In this document: piece by piece, positions 1 to 10,500 of the stretch
Numbering within the stretch: the stretch's first letter is position 1
Layout of the letters: every line of letters begins with the position of its first letter
NCBI GenBank assembly: GCA_900769325.1
Contig: CAAGGF010000064.1
Span: forward strand, 85,475 to 149,474
DNA: 64,000 nucleotides
Source: Spirochaetia bacterium
Lineage (GTDB): Bacteria > Spirochaetota > Spirochaetia > Treponematales > Treponemataceae
Reading direction: 5' to 3'
Program-made: the position numbers and the translations under genes
The notes under the pieces: model-generated
Seen by the model: the letters and a program-made list of their open reading frames with translations, nothing else
Databases searched by the model: none
Told to the model about the DNA's origin: nothing

Positions 1-1
1 T

Positions 2-2185
2 CCTGAAAATGCAATTACTGCAATCATCATAGCGGCAGACAAGAATTTTTCCGACAAAAAATATCAGTCCATCGCATCCGGAACTGATTCGGCACAAATT
101 CCGCTTGCACCGGGAACATATTACTGGAAAATCACCATTACAAAAGACAATAAATCTGAGCCTCTTGCAGAACAGACAGGAAAAATACAGGTAATCCAGT
201 CGCTTCCGCCTGAACTTGTTGCACCGGCAGAAGAATACTCATACAGTTACCGCACAAGAAATCCTGCAGTCCGCCTTATCTGGACGGAATCTCCATATGC
301 AACATCCTACAAAATGGAAATTGCAGACAACCCTCAGATGAATAATCCTATAGTTGAACAGAGGTCAAGCCTTGCATCTTCAATTATTTCTACCCTTTCA
401 GAAGGAACATACTGGTGGCGCGTTACTCCGTACTACACGATAAACCGCACAGGCTTTGCATCTCCTTCAAAAACCAGAAGCTTTTCAATAGAAAAAAAAG
501 GCACCCTTCCAAAGCCGTCCGTGTACATTCCGCAGAATAACGGAATCATAAATACGGAAGACACAGGAAAAGGAATATCGTTCTCCTGGAAACAGGAAAG
601 CGAAGCCTCATTGTACACCCTTAAAATAGCAGACAACCCGAATCTTACCGGTGCAAAAATAGTACAGGAAACTCACGATAATTTCTGCACGCTTAATTCA
701 GATGCAAAAAAACTCACCGACGGAAAATGGTACTGGGCAGTTACCCTTCAGGATATTGAAGGAAATGTTTCAGAACAGTCAGAAGTACGGACGTTTTTTG
801 CAATGAAAGGTAAGCCTGAACAGCATGTTATTGAACCTGCGGACAATTTTAAGGCAGCTCAGGCTTTAATGCCGGATACAAGGTTTACATGGAAACGCAA
901 TCTTCCTGAAAATTTTGTAAGCCGCATGCAGATTTCAAACGACGTTTCTTTTTCTAAACTTCTGTACGATTCTTCCGTAATGGGAACAAGTGCAAAGGGA
1001 ATAAATCTTCCTGAGGGAACATATTACTGGCGTCTTAAATCAAGCAGCACCACGGACGAAGCGGAACTTATAACGCCTGCAAGGACACTTAATGTAGTAG
1101 GAAACCTTGATGCAACCGTTTTAAATGAACCTAAAGAGCGTGCCGTTGCCCGGGAAACTGTGCCGTACACATTCAGCTGGGAAGAAGTTTCTGAGGCAGA
1201 CTATTATAAGTTTTCAATATTCCGTCTTAGTGATGACGAACTTGTTTATGAAGAAAATGTATTCGGAACAGAAACAACGGTCGATATGTTCTCAAATTCC
1301 AAATTCAGGGACAAATCGATGTATAAATGGCAGGTTCAGGCATTTGCAAACGCAATTCCGGGAGTTCAAAGCCGAAGAACCGGTGCACTTTCTGAAAACG
1401 ACTTCTACCTTGTAAAACTGCGCCCTGTAGAAATAACAGTTCCTTCCCGCAACGCACAGATTAAGGGTGAAGATGCAATTCTTTCGCCTGTAACCGCACA
1501 CTGGTCTTGCGTAGACAAAGTTAAAAAAGCGCAGTTTGTGCTTACAAAAACAGATGTAAATCCTCCTTTGGAAATAATGCGCATTCCTCCCGACTTGCAG
1601 ATGAATAACGGAAACACCGTCGCACCGCAAAATATTCTTCTGGACACGCCGGACGGTCTTCGCCCAGGAACTTACGAAATCATCGTATACGCAGAAACTC
1701 TTGACGGAATAGACATTTCAAACACGAACAAAAAGAACAGGGGAACATTTACCGTTCTTCCTGTAGAACCGCTTGATACGGTGCAGAACCTTGTTTCCGC
1801 ACCGCAGGTTTTTGACACGGAATATCTGCGTAATCCGCAGAACCCTAAGACAATCACCCTTTCCTGGAACAAAGTTCCTAAGGCAACGGACTATTACGTT
1901 TCAATCCGCAACAAGAAGGGAAAAGAAATACTTTCACAGAACATAAAAACAGGCACGTCATACGCAATCGACTTCAAGCTTCTTTCCGAAGAAGACAAAA
2001 TGAATTTCTCAAAAGGAACGTTCATCTGGTCAGTAAAAGGAGTCCGCCGCATAGACACGGACAAGGACGGAAATTTAGACAAAATCCTTCAGGAAAGCCC
2101 GGAAGCAAGGTCATCGTTTGAAACAGACATTCCGACCCCTAAAAAATCAAAGGCAAAAGGAGCGTCAAATCCGTATGGCAACTAA
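2..2185 (+). CDS. Fibronectin-type repeat protein, 5' end missing
   Basis: The reading frame is open from the first bases of the window, so the gene begins upstream and only its last 727 codons are seen. At least seven segments of roughly 90-100 residues each end in a strand of the type GTYYWK, GTYWWR, GKWYWAV, GTYYWR, YKWQV or GTFIWSV. This is the pattern of fibronectin type III or Ig-like beta-sandwich repeats. Each repeat also carries an FSW, FTW or LSW strand earlier. The C-terminus (KSKAKGASNPYGN) is short and basic. The stop overlaps the start of the next gene by 11 bases, so the two are translationally coupled and probably work together. The missing N-terminus would show whether it is secreted; a periplasmic or surface scaffold is my inference. 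I cannot name a specific function. Confidence 0.8.
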   Translation, partial: PENAITAIIIAADKNFSDKKYQSIASGTDSAQIPLAPGTYYWKITITKDNKSEPLAEQTGKIQVIQSLPPELVAPAEEYSYSYRTRNPAVRLIWTESPYATSYKMEIADNPQMNNPIVEQRSSLASSIISTLSEGTYWWRVTPYYTINRTGFASPSKTRSFSIEKKGTLPKPSVYIPQNNGIINTEDTGKGISFSWKQESEASLYTLKIADNPNLTGAKIVQETHDNFCTLNSDAKKLTDGKWYWAVTLQDIEGNVSEQSEVRTFFAMKGKPEQHVIEPADNFKAAQALMPDTRFTWKRNLPENFVSRMQISNDVSFSKLLYDSSVMGTSAKGINLPEGTYYWRLKSSSTTDEAELITPARTLNVVGNLDATVLNEPKERAVARETVPYTFSWEEVSEADYYKFSIFRLSDDELVYEENVFGTETTVDMFSNSKFRDKSMYKWQVQAFANAIPGVQSRRTGALSENDFYLVKLRPVEITVPSRNAQIKGEDAILSPVTAHWSCVDKVKKAQFVLTKTDVNPPLEIMRIPPDLQMNNGNTVAPQNILLDTPDGLRPGTYEIIVYAETLDGIDISNTNKKNRGTFTVLPVEPLDTVQNLVSAPQVFDTEYLRNPQNPKTITLSWNKVPKATDYYVSIRNKKGKEILSQNIKTGTSYAIDFKLLSEEDKMNFSKGTFIWSVKGVRRIDTDKDGNLDKILQESPEARSSFETDIPTPKKSKAKGASNPYGN

Positions 2186-3527
2186 AATCCGGCTTCTTTC
2201 AGCCCTTCTTCTTGTAATTTGTTTTTCTCAAGGACTGTATGCAAAGTCAAAGAAAAAGGCAGAAAAAGTTTTTGTACAGCCTCAAAAAACCGAACAAAAG
2301 AACGAAGAGGAAACTACTGCCGGAACAGGTGAAGATGCTGCACTTTTAGACGAAGATGCTTCTGCCGAAGAAAAATGGCAGTATCTTGAATGGGAAGAAG
2401 AAAGCCCGGAATTCGTTTTGAAATACGAAGTTGTAATAGAAACTCTTGAAGAAAAAACCGGTGCTTACAAAGAGATAAACCGACTTCAGACAGAAACAAA
2501 TACAACTTACATTCAGGTAAAGCCACTTCTTCCGCCTGGAAACTACCGCTACAAAGTCATAACGTATAACCTCATCGGCATCGCAGAAGTTGAGTCAGAC
2601 TGGTTTGACTTCCGCATTTTTAAGGCGTACCAGCCGGATGTAAACAACGTTTCCGCCGCGGTAAACCATTCGTCAACGCTGTTCCTTGAAGAAATAAACA
2701 ACGGAATTTTTAATATCACCGGAAGAAATCTTTTTGAAGAGCCGGAAAGCAAAACCGACATATCGTTTACAACTTATGCACTTGAACGCCAGAAGAAAAA
2801 GAACGCAATTCCCCTTGTTCCCCAAATCCTTGAATACGACGACAAGAACCGCCACCTGAAAGTTCAGTTTAATATGAAAGAACTTGACGTAGGAACTTAC
2901 AATTTCATTGCAACGGACGCAAGCGGACTTAAAAATCCTGCGGACAAAAAGAACGAAATCACCGTAAAATTCAAAAAGCGGGTAGACTTCGACATTTCAG
3001 GCGGCTACACCCTCCCCGTAATTCTTTTTGACGATACGATAAAAAATTATATGGGCTCAAACGTATGGCCTTTAAGCCTTACTGCACGCCTTTCCCTTAT
3101 GCCGTTCAAGCACAGCTTCGGCTATTTCGGTCTTGGACTTACCGGGTCGTACACAAGAATGTTCGCCACCTACGATTCTTACTCCGTAGACGGAAACTTA
3201 ATCACCTCTCATGCACTTTTCGTCTACCAGCTGCCGGTCCGCACAAAAATAAAAAATTCAGACAGCCGCAAACATATCATGACGCTTGAACTTCACGGAG
3301 GACCGGGATTTACGTTCTTCAACGATTTTAAATTTCATTTTGACCACGACATAAACTCAGATCCGCTGAACAGCCTGAACATAAGCATAAACGCCGGCTT
3401 TGCCGCACAAATATACATTACAAACCGACTTTACACCGAAATCGGTGCAGATTACATTATGGCATTTGTTTCTGATATGGGATTCGGAATGCTTGAGCCA
3501 CAGTTAAGCATAGGCTGGCAATTCTAA
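2175..3527 (+). CDS. Exported protein with fibronectin-like domain and C-terminal beta-barrel
   Basis: This is a 450-residue protein. I chose the ATG at 2175 because it is followed by a clean signal peptide (MATKIRLLSALLLVICFSQGLYA) and preceded by AGGAG at 2158-2162; longer frames would run far into the upstream gene. An acidic linker follows the signal peptide. Residues about 75-150 resemble the fibronectin-like repeats of the preceding gene (PPGNYRYKV). The last 190 residues alternate aromatic and glycine strands (FDISGGYTLP, YFGLGLTGSYT, LELHGGPGF, LEPQLSIGWQF) and end in Phe, the usual end of an outer-membrane barrel, here probably eight strands. Fusion of a repeat domain with a barrel suggests an outer-membrane anchor for the repeat protein encoded just upstream. 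That role is inferred. Confidence 0.75.
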   Translation: MATKIRLLSALLLVICFSQGLYAKSKKKAEKVFVQPQKTEQKNEEETTAGTGEDAALLDEDASAEEKWQYLEWEEESPEFVLKYEVVIETLEEKTGAYKEINRLQTETNTTYIQVKPLLPPGNYRYKVITYNLIGIAEVESDWFDFRIFKAYQPDVNNVSAAVNHSSTLFLEEINNGIFNITGRNLFEEPESKTDISFTTYALERQKKKNAIPLVPQILEYDDKNRHLKVQFNMKELDVGTYNFIATDASGLKNPADKKNEITVKFKKRVDFDISGGYTLPVILFDDTIKNYMGSNVWPLSLTARLSLMPFKHSFGYFGLGLTGSYTRMFATYDSYSVDGNLITSHALFVYQLPVRTKIKNSDSRKHIMTLELHGGPGFTFFNDFKFHFDHDINSDPLNSLNISINAGFAAQIYITNRLYTEIGADYIMAFVSDMGFGMLEPQLSIGWQF

Positions 3528-3543
3528 AAGGATGGAGGAAATG

Positions 3544-5697
3544 ATGAAAAAAACAGTTTTTGGAACAGTATCAGCACTTCTCATTCTTCTTTCTTCAGTG
3601 ATTTTTTCGTGCAGTTTTTTTTCAGACTCGCTGAACGAGCCTGTAAAGGATTATTTTAAGGAATACACGGAAACAGCCTCTGTAATCCAGTACGAAATTT
3701 CAACAACAGACATATTAAAAGACAATACAGGAACATTATGCGTTCCGTCTTATAACGACATAGAAATTATATTCTACATGATAAATCCGCAGCACTTTAT
3801 TTTTACAGCCGAAGACAATATGTCTCTTTCTTTTCAAAACCTGAATACAGATGGATTTTCCGAAACAGAAAAAGAAGAAATGAATGTTCTTTTAAAATCA
3901 ATTACGCTTACTCAGGACGAAACGGACACGACAATCCTTCACCTTACATATCCGTCGGAATTCCTTGTGGTAGCAGAAACAGGACTTGAAATTTCACCTT
4001 CAATCCAGCTTTCTCACCCTGTATCTCGTGCAGACTTCGGAACATTCAAACCGCTAATCCTAAAAAGTAACTCTCCGCCGCCGCCAGTATACGGTGCTGT
4101 AGTTTACAAAGATGCACAAAGCGGAACTTATGTCGTGTGCCTTAATATGCCGTCAAAAGGATTGTTGCAGGAAATTCACCGCGACATAAAAACAATCACC
4201 ATAGAAAACGGCACACTTGGAAGAAAAACATCGTCAGCCGTTACGCTTAATGATGACGGAACATTCTCCTTTGCAGAAAATTCTTTTTCAGTGGGAGAAC
4301 CGGATGCGTCACTTTCTGCATCGGGCGCAGAATTTTCAGTCTACGGACAGCCTGCAACATTTAAAACAGGCGATAAATTTTCTGACGAAAACACAGAATA
4401 CATCATTACACTTACAGACAGTGCAGGACTTTCCTCAAGCGTTTCAACATCAGTTTACTCAATCAAACTTGATGAAATTGCCGTCAAAGACAAAAATGGC
4501 GGAACAGTCAGCCCAGGAAGCGAAATTCAGCAGGACGAAGGAAGTTCTTACGCAACGCTTACATTTATTCCATCACAAACGGCAACCGATGAACACACAG
4601 GCGAAACAAAAGACACTTCTGATTCCCAGATTGTCTACGAAATTTATCAGGGAACGGACGACACAGGAAAAGTCCTTTACAACGGAAAGAACTCCGGCGG
4701 CGAAATTTCGCTTAAAATCCCGGCAGGAACAATATTCCTTCGCGTTTATGCCCACAAAGATTTATTTGCAGACTCAAAACCGGCGGAATTCGGCATAAAA
4801 GTATTGAAGTCAACGCTGTTCGTTTCGCCAGACGGAAGCGACACGGAAAACAACGGAAGCGAAAACTCGCCGTATGCAACAGTATCAAAAGCAATCTCCG
4901 AATTGAGCGACATAACCGTTCAGAATCACATAAACCTTCTCGGCTCAATCACACAAAAAGACGAAATCGCCATAACAGAAGAAAATGCAAACGTAACGAT
5001 AAACGCCGCAAGCACAGCCGGAAACTCATTCGGCTTTACAGGAAACATCTCTTCCAAAGGAAACCTTGCTATAAAAGACTGTACTGTAAACGGAAGCGTA
5101 AAAACTTCGGGAATGCTTACGGTTTACGGAAAAACATCAGTAACCGGCGGAATTACCCTTGAAAGTGACGGACTTTTTATAATATACGACCCGCTGGAAA
5201 ATCCTTTAGAAAACGTTGCACAAATTATTTTTGCAGAAGGAACAAATTACAAAAAAGGCTGTGACATTTTAAAACCGAAAGACGGAAAGCCCCTCACACA
5301 GGAAGACTGTAACCGCTTTACGCTTGCATCCAACAGATACGTTCTTAAAGTACGTGAAGACGGAAGTGCAGGCTACATCACAATGTCCGGCGGTTCGCTT
5401 TACCCTGAAATAGAAAAAGACATTACCTTCTCGCTTGATAAAGAACAATACAGCCGCGGAGAAACAATCACCGTAAGCACATCCATTACAGACGAAAAGG
5501 GAACTGTATTTGACTGCACTGACAATATGACAAACTGGAATATTATAATTACGTGCCAGAATATACAGGTTAAAACAAGCAGCACGAACGAAATACAAAC
5601 CGAAACTTTCTGGCCGCAAGATACGTACCAGATAAATATAACTGCAACTTACGAAGGCATTTTGTACAATGCAAGTTTTGAAATAAAATACAATTAA
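3544..5697 (+). CDS. Large lipoprotein with beta-helix module
   Basis: The protein has 717 residues. The start at 3544 is preferred over upstream ATGs at 3532 and 3541 because GGAGG (3534-3538) then lies five bases upstream. The signal peptide ends in the lipobox VIFSC, so a lipid-modified Cys is expected. The N-terminal 400 residues look like beta-sandwich domains. Then comes a VSPDGSDTENNG...SPYATVSKAI segment, typical of the start of right-handed parallel beta-helix domains of the DUF1565 type, followed by short repeated strands. The last about 70 residues (EIEKDITFSLDKEQYSRGE) form a module found again in the next gene. It is the first of four consecutive lipoprotein genes. Substrate or partner is not known. 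Confidence 0.75.
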   Translation: MKKTVFGTVSALLILLSSVIFSCSFFSDSLNEPVKDYFKEYTETASVIQYEISTTDILKDNTGTLCVPSYNDIEIIFYMINPQHFIFTAEDNMSLSFQNLNTDGFSETEKEEMNVLLKSITLTQDETDTTILHLTYPSEFLVVAETGLEISPSIQLSHPVSRADFGTFKPLILKSNSPPPPVYGAVVYKDAQSGTYVVCLNMPSKGLLQEIHRDIKTITIENGTLGRKTSSAVTLNDDGTFSFAENSFSVGEPDASLSASGAEFSVYGQPATFKTGDKFSDENTEYIITLTDSAGLSSSVSTSVYSIKLDEIAVKDKNGGTVSPGSEIQQDEGSSYATLTFIPSQTATDEHTGETKDTSDSQIVYEIYQGTDDTGKVLYNGKNSGGEISLKIPAGTIFLRVYAHKDLFADSKPAEFGIKVLKSTLFVSPDGSDTENNGSENSPYATVSKAISELSDITVQNHINLLGSITQKDEIAITEENANVTINAASTAGNSFGFTGNISSKGNLAIKDCTVNGSVKTSGMLTVYGKTSVTGGITLESDGLFIIYDPLENPLENVAQIIFAEGTNYKKGCDILKPKDGKPLTQEDCNRFTLASNRYVLKVREDGSAGYITMSGGSLYPEIEKDITFSLDKEQYSRGETITVSTSITDEKGTVFDCTDNMTNWNIIITCQNIQVKTSSTNEIQTETFWPQDTYQINITATYEGILYNASFEIKYN

Positions 5698-5715
5698 TTT
5701 AAGAGGGATAGATTT

Positions 5716-7512
5716 ATGAGAACAAAAAAAATGACAAGACAAATAGTAAAAACCGCTTTATTATCTGTAATTCTCTGTTCACTTTTCAACTGTGCTTCCA
5801 GTTCAGATGAGGGAAAAAATTCCCCGCACGAAACTATCGTAAAAGGCTTTCTTTCAGCAACAACAGAATCAAGTGCAGTTTCATCAAGAACGGCACTCCC
5901 GGTAATTCCAGAAAATATTTTCTACACCGTAGAAGCCGAAAATCAGGCAACAAGCGAAAAATTCAACGCCGTCGTATACAACGAAGATCGAATATTCGAA
6001 ATAAAACTTACAAAAGGAACTTGGTCGCTTACCGCAAAAGGATATTGCGACGAAGAAAAGACAAAACTATGCTTTCAGGGAGCAACAAGCGTAACGATTA
6101 ATGAACTAGACCCTGTCGTAGACGACATTTTTATTCTTTTAAGACCGCTCCAGGACTCAACCGGTTCTGTAAAACTCACGCTGAACATTGAAAACGCCTG
6201 CGGAATACAAAGCCTCATTGCAGAATGGCAAGATTCTTCTTCCGTTTCGCAGACAATTAATTTTTCTTCTGATTCAGCAATATTCAATATGAACACCGAA
6301 ACAGGGATACAGCCGGGCGCATACACAGTTTCATTCAAATTTTATGGCAGCGCAGACGGAAACGGTGCACTTCTCTACTACTGCCGCGAAACAGTAAATG
6401 TTTTTGACAACCTTAAAACCGACACCTGGATAAACAACGGAAACAAACTGTACCTTACGGAAGACAGTGCAGGAAACACAATCTTTAAAATCACAAAAGA
6501 ACTGATAGAAAACTTCAAGATGACCTCATTCTTTGTACAGGGAACAAGCGGAACATACACACCGCACCTCGATGCCGCAGACACAAACAACGGAACATAC
6601 TTCGATCCGCTTGCAACAGTACAAAAAGCCGTACAAAAATGTGCAGACCGTTCAAAAACAACGCCGTGTTCCATTTTTATTGACGGAACTATAACCGAAA
6701 CAGGATGTTCAGTTATAGAAGAAAATGCAAATATTTCCATAATAAAATTCCAGACAGATTCCGAAATCACAAAAATTCAAACTGATTCCTCTTTCATCGA
6801 AAATTCAGGCTCTCTTATATTAGAAGATATAAACACAACCGGGAACATAATTTTTAAAGCCGGAAGCCTTACATTAAAAGGCACTACTACGCTGGGCACA
6901 ATAACGCTTGATTCAGCAGGACTCTGGATAACGGCAGACGGACTTTCCGAAGAAACCTTAACCGTAGCAAATGTTACTATGACAAATGAAAATGCATCTT
7001 ATGCAGACATTACCTACAAAAAAGACGACGCTATTCTTAAAGCCGCAAACGGAACAACGCTCACACAGGCTGACTGCAACAAATTCCCACTTACTTCACC
7101 GTATTTTGTACTTACACCGAACAGTGACGGCACTAAAGGAATTCTTTCTAATTCAGAAGGAACAATAATACCTGAAATAGAAAAAGAGATTTCGTTCACC
7201 CTTGATAAATCTGAATACAGCCGCGGAGAAAAAATTACCATAAGCGCATCCCTTACAAATTCAGCCGGAACAAAATCTGACTGTACAGAAGATATGACAG
7301 ACTGGAATATTTCAATCACGAACCACGGAAGCGACACTGGAACATCAAACACATCAGGCACAGACAACACCATAACAATTCCAGACGGAACTACTGAAAT
7401 CAAAAACTGGCCGGAAGACACATACACCGTAACAGTAAGCGCAAAGTACCAGACAGAAAATTTATTGTATTCTGCGTCTTTTGAAATTCAGATTACAGAA
7501 GTTACAGAGTAA
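5716..7512 (+). CDS. Lipoprotein with beta-helix module, paralogue of neighbour
   Basis: The protein has 598 residues and a GAGGG ribosome site. The signal peptide ends in the lipobox LFNC. Residues about 60-220 form a domain shared with the next gene (IFEIKLTKGTWSLTAKG and a repeated SVKLTLNIENACGI strand). Around residue 270-300 is FFVQGTSGTYTP followed by DTNNGTYFDPLATVQKAV, which introduces a beta-helix stretch. The C-terminal module (IPEIEKEISFTLDKSEYSRGE) matches the end of the preceding protein nearly residue for residue. The gene lies 18 bases after its upstream neighbour and 17 before the next, so it is one transcription unit. A cell-surface or periplasmic face role is inferred from lipidation and repeats only. 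Confidence 0.75.
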   Translation: MRTKKMTRQIVKTALLSVILCSLFNCASSSDEGKNSPHETIVKGFLSATTESSAVSSRTALPVIPENIFYTVEAENQATSEKFNAVVYNEDRIFEIKLTKGTWSLTAKGYCDEEKTKLCFQGATSVTINELDPVVDDIFILLRPLQDSTGSVKLTLNIENACGIQSLIAEWQDSSSVSQTINFSSDSAIFNMNTETGIQPGAYTVSFKFYGSADGNGALLYYCRETVNVFDNLKTDTWINNGNKLYLTEDSAGNTIFKITKELIENFKMTSFFVQGTSGTYTPHLDAADTNNGTYFDPLATVQKAVQKCADRSKTTPCSIFIDGTITETGCSVIEENANISIIKFQTDSEITKIQTDSSFIENSGSLILEDINTTGNIIFKAGSLTLKGTTTLGTITLDSAGLWITADGLSEETLTVANVTMTNENASYADITYKKDDAILKAANGTTLTQADCNKFPLTSPYFVLTPNSDGTKGILSNSEGTIIPEIEKEISFTLDKSEYSRGEKITISASLTNSAGTKSDCTEDMTDWNISITNHGSDTGTSNTSGTDNTITIPDGTTEIKNWPEDTYTVTVSAKYQTENLLYSASFEIQITEVTE

Positions 7513-7529
7513 CAAGCGAGGACAAGCCT

Positions 7530-10500
7530 ATGAAACAAAAAAAATTACAGAAAAAAAATTTATTCTTGCTCTCACGAATTTTTCTTTCCCTGATACTTTG
7601 TCCTTTAATTTTCTGCGCGTGTTCTTTTCAGGACGATACAAAGCCCCAGGAAAAAACTGATTTTGTCATAATTAAAGGAAGCGTAATTCTTCAAGGCGCA
7701 GTTCCATCTTTAGTTCAGAAAAATCAGCAAAACCGTTCTGCATTCCCGTCACTTCCAGAAGTCATAAGTTACTCCGTTACAGCAGAAAAATCGGATGGAA
7801 CAACGGCAAACCCTATTTTTATTGATAGTGATACTGGAAGTTTTGAAATAAAACTTACAAAAGGTACATGGACTCTTTTTGGTGAAATATTAAAGGATTC
7901 CAACAAAATTCTAACAGGAAATACAAATGTTGAAATTACTGATAATTTCCCGATAAAAAAGGATATTGAAATCATCGTAAAGCCAGACAGTTCAACCGGA
8001 AGCGGAACAGTAAACCTTCCTGTAAACATAGAAAACACTAGCAGAATAAAAACCGCACAAATAAGTTGGAGAGCCTCTTCTGGAACAACTGGAACGCAGA
8101 CGCTAGATTTTTCTTCAAATCCTAGTGCCGTTTTTACAATGGGTGGAACAGATATTTCTTCCGGTGCATATACTGCAGTATTCCAGTTTTTTTCATCAGA
8201 AGCAGACGGAAAGAGGCTTTTATACCAGTGCACGGAAACTGTAAATGTATGCGCTAACCTTTGTACAGATTCATGGGTAAAAAACGGCACAGCTTCTTCC
8301 CCATGGCTTACAGAAAGTGACGGCAAAGCAACTTTTACCGTAACAAAATCTCTTGTTGAAAAATTTGTGCAAACTTCATTTTTTGTGCAGGGAACAGGCG
8401 GAACATATACGCCAAAAACAAGTGCCAGCGACACAAACAACGGAACATATTTTGACCCGCTTTCTACAGTGCAAAAAGCCGTTGATAAAATCATTCAGAT
8501 AAACGACGGCGAAACGGAATATTCAATTTTTATAGACGGAACTGTAACCGCACCAGACACGCTTGATTCATCAACCACACTACATTTTATAAAAATCGAA
8601 CCTCAGAAAAAACTAAAGATAAAAATAGTTTCTCTTTCTTCTACACAGGCTGTAATCAACGCAAATAAAAAAGCCGGTGTTATGTATGTTTTAGGAAAAA
8701 ATGCAGATGAAAAAACAACTTTGGTTTTACAAAATATATGCCTTACAGGCGGAAAAACTCAAGATAGCGACGTTGGCGGTGGACTTAAAGCGGAACATTC
8801 AGAAATCACCCTGAAAAGCGGAACCGTGATTGGAACAAAAATTCTTCCTGACGAAAACGGAAGTTCAGATATTGCAACTTCTTCAAATTACGGTAACTTT
8901 GCAGCAAAAGGCGGCGGAATCTACCTTAACGGCTGTTCGCTCATCATAGAAAACGGTGTGTATATCTGCCAAAACTACTCACAAAATGAAGGCGGCGGAA
9001 TTGCAGCTGAAGGAAGCTCAAAAATCATTTCAAACGGTGGAATAATCGGTTTTAATCGGGCAAGTTCCGGCGGCGGAATTTACATTACAGGTGGAAGCGC
9101 AGAACTTTCAGACTGTACGGTAAGCCTTAATAATGCAAGCAGTAACGGAGGCGGTATTTACATTGACGGTAGCTCTCTTACGCTGAATGCTGGAACTGTT
9201 ATCGGAAATAAAAATGCAACGCAAACAGCAGCAAGTTCTGCATACAGCAATTATGCGTTCCTCAGCGGAGGGGGAATTTACGCAATAAATACAACTGTTA
9301 TAATGAATGAAGAGTCCTGTGTCATGTATAATGTGACTTATCGGGATTCTGGCGGCGGATTGTATGTAGAAAACGGCAACCTTACAATAAAAAATGCAAA
9401 GATAAATTATAATTATAGTTCCATTGAAGCATACCAAGGAAGCGGAGGAGGACTCAGGCTTGCCGGCAGTGCTTCTATGACGATTGAAGGCGATTCTGAA
9501 ATTGCATACAACGGCTCTGCCTTTAAAGGAGCTGGAATCCAATTAATTGGAACTTCTTCTTGTACGATGAATAGTGGCTCTATCCATTATAATAAGAATT
9601 ATTCTCGTTTTGGGGGAGAAGAAGGCGGTGGTGTATGTATTTCTTCTGGCACAATATTTACAATGACAGACGGCACAATTTACGGCAACAAACATGGAAC
9701 GGCAAGCAGTCACGCTTATGGTGACGCAATTTATGTTGATGGCACCCTGAACCTTTCTGGAACTGCATACATTGCCTCGGACAACGACATATACCTTGCA
9801 AGTGGAAAATTTGTAACCATATCAGGAAATCTTACAGGAACATTACCAGTTGCAACGCTTACTCCAAATGCATACGATGCAAACCGAACAATGCTCCAAT
9901 CTGGCGGCAGTTACACCCTTCAAAAAGCCGATTGCGACAAATTCGCCGTTACAAAAGATTCTGTAAACAAAAAATTCTACCGCGTTTCATTCGATGACTC
10001 TTCAACAACAGGCATTTTAAAAGAATCAAAACTCACGGCAAAAGCAGAACTTCCTGGCGTAAAATTCATTCCAACTGCAAATGCAATACTTGTTTCCGCA
10101 GTTCAATCGGGCGGAAAGACTATGTCATTCACCGTAAAGAAAAAAACAGCGGACAGCAACGGCACAGGCACAACATACAAAGAAGTTACGCCTTCAAAAG
10201 CAAAAATCGCACTTTACCAGAACGGAAGTCCAATAAAAAATCACTCTGCTGAAACGACAAACAACACTCTCCCGGAATTTACGCTCCAGCCGTGGATTAC
10301 AGAAGGAACTTACAGCCTTTACATGACTGCCACAGTCGACGGTATTGAATATTCAGCGTGGGAACCGTTAAGCATAGCAAGTCAAATTCCAATTTCATCT
10401 TTGTCAAGTGCGCCTGATGCACGCTATTATCCGCTTCTTACAGCAGAAAAAAGTGAAGATTTTAAGAAACTTGATGAATGGATGAAGAACGGTTCAACAA

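Noticed and set aside
4217..4798. Open frame of 193 residues on the plus strand
   Set aside because: It is a shifted frame inside the first lipoprotein gene; composition (Gln, His, Lys, Ser rich) is that of an out-of-frame translation.
5269..5742. Open frame of 157 residues on the minus strand across a gene boundary
   Set aside because: Antisense to the end of a lipoprotein gene, Cys- and Phe-rich shadow composition, no ribosome site.
7769..8494. Open frame of 241 residues on the minus strand
   Set aside because: It lies fully antisense to the 1308-residue lipoprotein, has no ribosome site or family likeness, and is a codon-bias shadow.
8880..9740. Short repeated DNA segments resembling a repeat array
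   Set aside because: They are the coding repeats for GGGIYI units of the beta-helix; spacing varies and there are no CRISPR-type identical repeats.
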